From Rhodocyclaceae bacterium (GTDB lineage Bacteria; Pseudomonadota; Gammaproteobacteria; Burkholderiales; Rhodocyclaceae), in the NCBI GenBank assembly GCA_030682595.1, contig JAUXNZ010000146.1:1-6827 (forward strand): a stretch of 6,827 nt of DNA. Reading direction: 5' to 3'. The notes under the pieces were generated by a model that worked only from the letters and a program-made list of their open reading frames with translations, was not told the origin of the DNA and made no database searches. A program made the position numbers and the translations under genes. Positions within the stretch are counted from its first letter, which is position 1. Each line of letters begins with the position of its first letter. Below, piece by piece: positions 4,908-6,827 of the stretch.

Positions 4908-6827
4908 ATGATCGTCAAGACCACCTTTCCATCGGTGTTCATAAAATTCTGGCTGACCGTCGCCCTGTTTCTGGCGCTGGCGCTGGTATTCGGCTTCTAC
5001 GTACAAGCCGAAAAACGCATCGACCGCGCCCATGAGCAGCGCCACAAGCTGTTTCTGCTGGCGGAAGAATTGCGCCGCACTTCGGATGAACTGACCTGGA
5101 TGGCCCGCGGCTATGTGGCAACCGGCAACCCCGTGTTCAAACAGTATTTCCAGGACATCCTGGAAATCCGCGACGGCCGGCAACCACGACCTGAGCGTTA
5201 TGACCTGAGCTACTGGCATCGCGTGCTGGCCGAACCTGACTCCCCCAGACCGCGAATCGGCCAACCCGCCGCCCTGCTGGACCTGCTGCGGCAGGCGGGC
5301 GTCAGCGACGCGGAATTCGCCCGGCTGGCCGAGGCCAAGACGAACTCGGACCTGCTGACCACCCTGGAGCTCGCGGCCATGCAACTGGCCGAGCCCGGCG
5401 GCCCGCGCACCGAAACCAACCGGGCCACGGCGCGCCGCATGTTGCACGATGAAAGTTATCACCGGGCCAAGGCCGGCATCAAGGCGCCGCTCAGCGAGTT
5501 TTCCCGATTGATCGAACAGCGCACGCAGGCCACCATCCGCGCGGCGACAGACCATGCCTTGCTGCTCCGGGGGTTGCTCATCGCCACCCTGCTGGCGGCG
5601 CTTTTCGCGCTCTGGCGCGCCTACGCCGGCATGCGCAGGACGCTGGGCGGCCCGGTGGATGAAATCCATGCCCGGATGATAGAGATCGGACACGGCGACT
5701 TTTCCGGCCCCATCTCGATCGCGCCCGGCATGGAACACAGCGTGCTGGCGGGCCTGCTGGCCATGCAAAACACGCTGCTGGCCCATGCCGGCGAACGCCA
5801 GCGGAACGAGGCTGCCCTGCGCGCCAGCACGGCACGCCTGAACGAAGCGCAGCGCCTCGCCCATGTCGGCAGCTGGACGCTGGACCTGGCAAGCGGCGAA
5901 CTCCTCTGGAGCGACGAGGTATTTCGCCTCTTCGAGATCGACCCGGCGCGTTTCACGGCCAGCTACGATGCCTTCCTCGCGCTCATTCACCCGGACGATC
6001 GCGCGGCGGTGAACCAGGCCTATAGCGCGTCGCTGCAATCACGCACGCCTTACGAGATCACCCACCGGCTGCTGATGCAGGATGGCCGCATCAAGTGGGT
6101 GCACGAGCGCGGCACGTCGGACTTCGACGCGGCGGGCCGGCCATTGCGTTCCAGCGGCACGGTGCAGGACGTCACCGAACGCAAGCTGGCCGAGGCCGAA
6201 CTGCGCATCGCCGCCGCCGCTTTCCAGTCGCAGGAGAGCACGATAGTCACCGATGCCCATGGCGTGATCCTGCGCGTCAACGCAGCCTTTACCGCGACCA
6301 CCGGCTACTGCGCTGCCGAGGCCGTCGGCCAGACGCCGGCGCTGCTCAGGTCGGGCCGGCACAACGCGGACTTTTACCGCGCCATGTGGGAAAACATCGA
6401 TCGCACCGACGGCTGGCAGGGCGAGGTCTGGGACCGGCGGAAGGACGGCACGGAATATCCGAAATGGCTGACCATCTCGGCGGTGAAGGACGAAAATGGC
6501 GTCGTTACCCATTACGTCGGCACGCATTTCGACATCACGGAAAGAAAGCGGGCGGAAGAGAGAATCAACGCCCTGGCCTTCTTTGACACGCTCACCGGCC
6601 TGCCCAACCGCACGCTGTTGCTGGATCGCCTTAAACAATCCATGACGGCCAGCGCGCGCAGCGCCAGCCATGGCGCGCTGATGTTCATCGATCTCGACAA
6701 CTTCAAGGCGCTCAACGACACGCAGGGCCATGACATGGGCGACCAGTTGCTGAAACAGGTCGCGGAACGCCTGAGGAACTGCGTGCGCGAGGGCGACACC
6801 GTGGCGCGGATCGGCGGCGACGAATTC
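4908..6827 (+). CDS. Membrane-bound sensor diguanylate cyclase: periplasmic sensor, HAMP, two PAS, GGDEF (cut at right edge)
   Basis: Predicted to make the second messenger c-di-GMP at the inner membrane in response to sensed signals. The 640 codons present contain TM1 (about 12-32), a mainly helical periplasmic region (33-215), TM2 (217-238), HAMP (about 240-295) and a short coiled coil. PAS1 (about 311-425, PAS_3-like, with GSWTLDL, HPDDR and KWVHERG, ending VTERK) and PAS2 (about 433-547, with TGY, WQGEVWDRRKDGTEYP, ending ITERK) follow. GGDEF starts near 555 with DTLTGLPNR (560-568). DLDNFK (595-600) supplies a metal-binding Asp, and GGDEF itself is 636-640, where the window ends. The RxxD inhibitory site, Arg627 to Asp630, is intact, so product inhibition is likely. 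The rest of GGDEF is missing; related proteins often continue into an EAL phosphodiesterase domain, which cannot be checked here. An in-frame stop directly precedes the ATG, so no longer start exists, yet no Shine-Dalgarno sequence is visible. The sensed signal is unknown. Confidence 0.93.
   Translation, partial: MIVKTTFPSVFIKFWLTVALFLALALVFGFYVQAEKRIDRAHEQRHKLFLLAEELRRTSDELTWMARGYVATGNPVFKQYFQDILEIRDGRQPRPERYDLSYWHRVLAEPDSPRPRIGQPAALLDLLRQAGVSDAEFARLAEAKTNSDLLTTLELAAMQLAEPGGPRTETNRATARRMLHDESYHRAKAGIKAPLSEFSRLIEQRTQATIRAATDHALLLRGLLIATLLAALFALWRAYAGMRRTLGGPVDEIHARMIEIGHGDFSGPISIAPGMEHSVLAGLLAMQNTLLAHAGERQRNEAALRASTARLNEAQRLAHVGSWTLDLASGELLWSDEVFRLFEIDPARFTASYDAFLALIHPDDRAAVNQAYSASLQSRTPYEITHRLLMQDGRIKWVHERGTSDFDAAGRPLRSSGTVQDVTERKLAEAELRIAAAAFQSQESTIVTDAHGVILRVNAAFTATTGYCAAEAVGQTPALLRSGRHNADFYRAMWENIDRTDGWQGEVWDRRKDGTEYPKWLTISAVKDENGVVTHYVGTHFDITERKRAEERINALAFFDTLTGLPNRTLLLDRLKQSMTASARSASHGALMFIDLDNFKALNDTQGHDMGDQLLKQVAERLRNCVREGDTVARIGGDEF

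Noticed and set aside
4884..6731. Two consecutive minus-strand open frames (384 and 230 codons) opposite the GGDEF gene
   Set aside because: They are shadows of a continuous plus-strand frame with clear TM, PAS and GGDEF motifs; no ribosome sites or domains support them.
6822..6827. The window ends in GAATTC, suggesting a cloned EcoRI fragment
   Set aside because: GAATTC also occurs inside the window at 908-913 and 5313-5318, and the left end is not an EcoRI end. The final site is simply the Glu-Phe of the GGDEF motif.

Overview
The window is GC-rich, densely coded DNA. It looks like a free-living, motile, Gram-negative proteobacterium. The best guess is a betaproteobacterium of the Rhodocyclales type (Azoarcus, Thauera or Dechloromonas relatives), because a PsrA-like TetR regulator, a FadE-type acyl-CoA dehydrogenase, an Aer-like receptor and a multi-PAS GGDEF protein are all familiar there. 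This placement is inferred from protein style only; no rRNA or other marker is present.

Layout, left to right. (1) Positions 1-1849, minus strand: the first 616 codons of a FadE-type acyl-CoA dehydrogenase, cut by the left edge. (2) Positions 1862-2524, minus strand: a complete PsrA-like TetR repressor lying 12 bases upstream of fadE. The two form one transcription unit. (3) Positions 2525-2693: an intergenic region with a sigma70-type promoter for the tetR-fadE unit (TTGCCT, 17 bases, TATCAT). A 20-bp palindrome sits at the predicted start site, an A-rich stretch lies upstream, and the hairpin terminator of the next gene follows. (4) Positions 2694-4790, minus strand: a complete chemoreceptor whose N-terminal PAS domain matches E. 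coli Aer, with the key FAD-pocket residues at the same numbers. Unlike Aer it has a periplasmic domain of about 160 residues between two membrane helices. (5) Positions 4791-4907: a divergent promoter region. (6) Positions 4908-6827, plus strand: a membrane-bound protein with a periplasmic sensor region, HAMP, two PAS domains and a GGDEF domain. The right edge cuts it exactly after the GGDEF motif; its c-di-GMP inhibitory RxxD site is intact.

How the genes may work together: TetR and FadE make a self-contained fatty-acid-responsive beta-oxidation module, probably repressed by TetR until an acyl-CoA ligand releases it. The receptor and the GGDEF protein are divergently transcribed signalling proteins. 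One steers the flagellar motor according to internal redox state and probably an external cue; the other is predicted to make c-di-GMP and so influence the motile or sessile choice. A link between the metabolic and sensory halves is possible but is only inference from proximity.

I did not find a clearly unprecedented system. The points most worth following are the operator-promoter arrangement of tetR-fadE, the Aer-type receptor with an added periplasmic domain, the unnamed periplasmic sensor of the GGDEF protein, and the tightly packed divergent promoters. No RNA genes, mobile elements, CRISPR arrays or attachment sites were seen.
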